A stretch of DNA of 6,803 nucleotides. It comes from Oscillospiraceae bacterium. GTDB lineage: Bacteria > Bacillota_A > Clostridia > Oscillospirales > JAAYXM01. The position numbers and the translations under genes were made by a program. The stretch spans positions 1 to 6,803 of the forward strand of contig JAFQVE010000114.1 in the NCBI GenBank assembly GCA_017408185.1, in the 5' to 3' direction. Positions 6,402 to 6,803 of the stretch are shown here, piece by piece. Within the stretch, counting starts at the first letter, position 1; every line of letters begins with the position of its first letter. The notes under the pieces were generated by a model. It was given only the letters and a program-made list of their open reading frames with translations, was not told the origin of the DNA and made no database searches.

Positions 6402-6803
6402 ATGATAAATATCGGACTTGTAAGTATTGACACATCGCATCCTAAAACATATGCAAAAAATATGGCAGAGTATCCGGAGCTCGGACTTCGGTACGCTATG
6501 CTGTATGATGACGGTTTTCGCAGCGATGATGAGGTAGAGTGGTTTATAAAAAAATACAATATGCTTCCGCGTGCTAAGAGTATTGACGAGCTTGCAGAAA
6601 AAACTGATGCAGGCTTTATTCAGGGATGCAATTGGGATAAGAAATTAGATCAGGCAATTCCTTTTATCCTGCGCGGAAAGCCTGTGTTTATAGACAAGCC
6701 GTTTGTCGGGAGTATAAGGGATATAAAGCGTGTGCGCGAGCTTATTGCAGGCGGCGCAAAAATTCTCGGTTCATCTGCAACGAGATATGCCGAAGAGGTT
6801 CAG
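6402..6803 (+). CDS. Gfo/Idh/MocA-family oxidoreductase, N-terminal part (partial)
   Basis: The first 134 codons are visible and the frame is open to the window edge. CGGAGGG at 6388-6394 precedes ATG 6402, which lies 15 bases after the flavoprotein stop. Reading: MINIGLVSIDTSHPKTYAKN at the start, then IDELAEKTDAGFIQGCNWD, and GKPVFID98K99PFVGSIRDIKR, where D-K-P replaces the family's E-K-P and Lys99 is the catalytic-site lysine. The nucleotide loop GLVSIDTSH is not the textbook GxGxxG but resembles the DTSH branch of the family. Family members are cytoplasmic NAD(P)-dependent oxidoreductases acting mostly on sugars, inositols or glycosides. About 200 or more residues, including the substrate domain, are missing. 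In this operon it fits oxidation of a sugar or uronate moiety. The family call rests on the DKP region and overall pattern. Confidence 0.78.
   Translation, partial: MINIGLVSIDTSHPKTYAKNMAEYPELGLRYAMLYDDGFRSDDEVEWFIKKYNMLPRAKSIDELAEKTDAGFIQGCNWDKKLDQAIPFILRGKPVFIDKPFVGSIRDIKRVRELIAGGAKILGSSATRYAEEVQ

Noticed and set aside
1..6803. CRISPR arrays, tRNA/rRNA genes, insertion sequences or phage genes
   Set aside because: No regularly spaced repeats, cloverleaf RNA, terminal repeats or transposase/phage motifs were seen; almost all bases are in the coding genes described.

Overview
The window is a densely packed, single-direction (+ strand) gene cluster: the last codons of an upstream gene, four complete genes and the 5' part of a fifth. 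The intergenic gaps inside the cluster are 3, -1, -1 and 15 bases, and every gene has a purine-rich ribosome-binding site, so it reads as one operon. Moderate GC content, frequent ATA and AAA/GAA codons, strong GGAGG-type ribosome-binding sites, many cysteines and a 4Fe-4S flavoenzyme suggest an anaerobic Clostridia-like (Firmicutes) bacterium, plausibly from a gut. This is an inference from style only; no taxonomic marker is present.

Layout. Positions 1-38 are the C-terminus of an upstream reading frame. Positions 43-85 hold a strong hairpin followed by four Ts, either a terminator or an attenuator-like element. Positions 107-2398 encode a 763-residue fusion: an unrecognised helical N-terminus, a sugar-isomerase/epimerase-type TIM barrel that has lost most of its metal ligands, and a CE15 (glucuronoyl esterase)-like alpha/beta hydrolase with an apparently intact catalytic site. 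Positions 2402-3721 encode an Old Yellow Enzyme-family FMN/4Fe-4S reductase lacking the usual C-terminal NAD(P)H/FAD module. Positions 3721-4488 encode a classical short-chain dehydrogenase/reductase. Positions 4488-6386 encode a fumarate-reductase-type FAD oxidoreductase starting with GTG. Positions 6402-6803 are the start of a Gfo/Idh/MocA-family dehydrogenase that runs off the window.

How the genes may work together (inference). An intracellular esterase, an ene-reductase, a ketone/alcohol reductase, a fumarate-reductase-like flavoprotein and a sugar-type dehydrogenase in one transcript point to breakdown of an imported, oxidised carbohydrate or glycoside/ester conjugate by redox steps. 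The order OYE, SDR, fumarate-reductase-like flavoprotein uses the same three enzyme classes as the daidzein-to-equol reduction genes of gut bacteria (enone reduction, ketone reduction, then reductive removal of the hydroxyl). Here they are joined to a CE15 esterase fusion and a Gfo/Idh/MocA enzyme. The substrate cannot be named from the sequence, and this gene combination is the most interesting part of the window.
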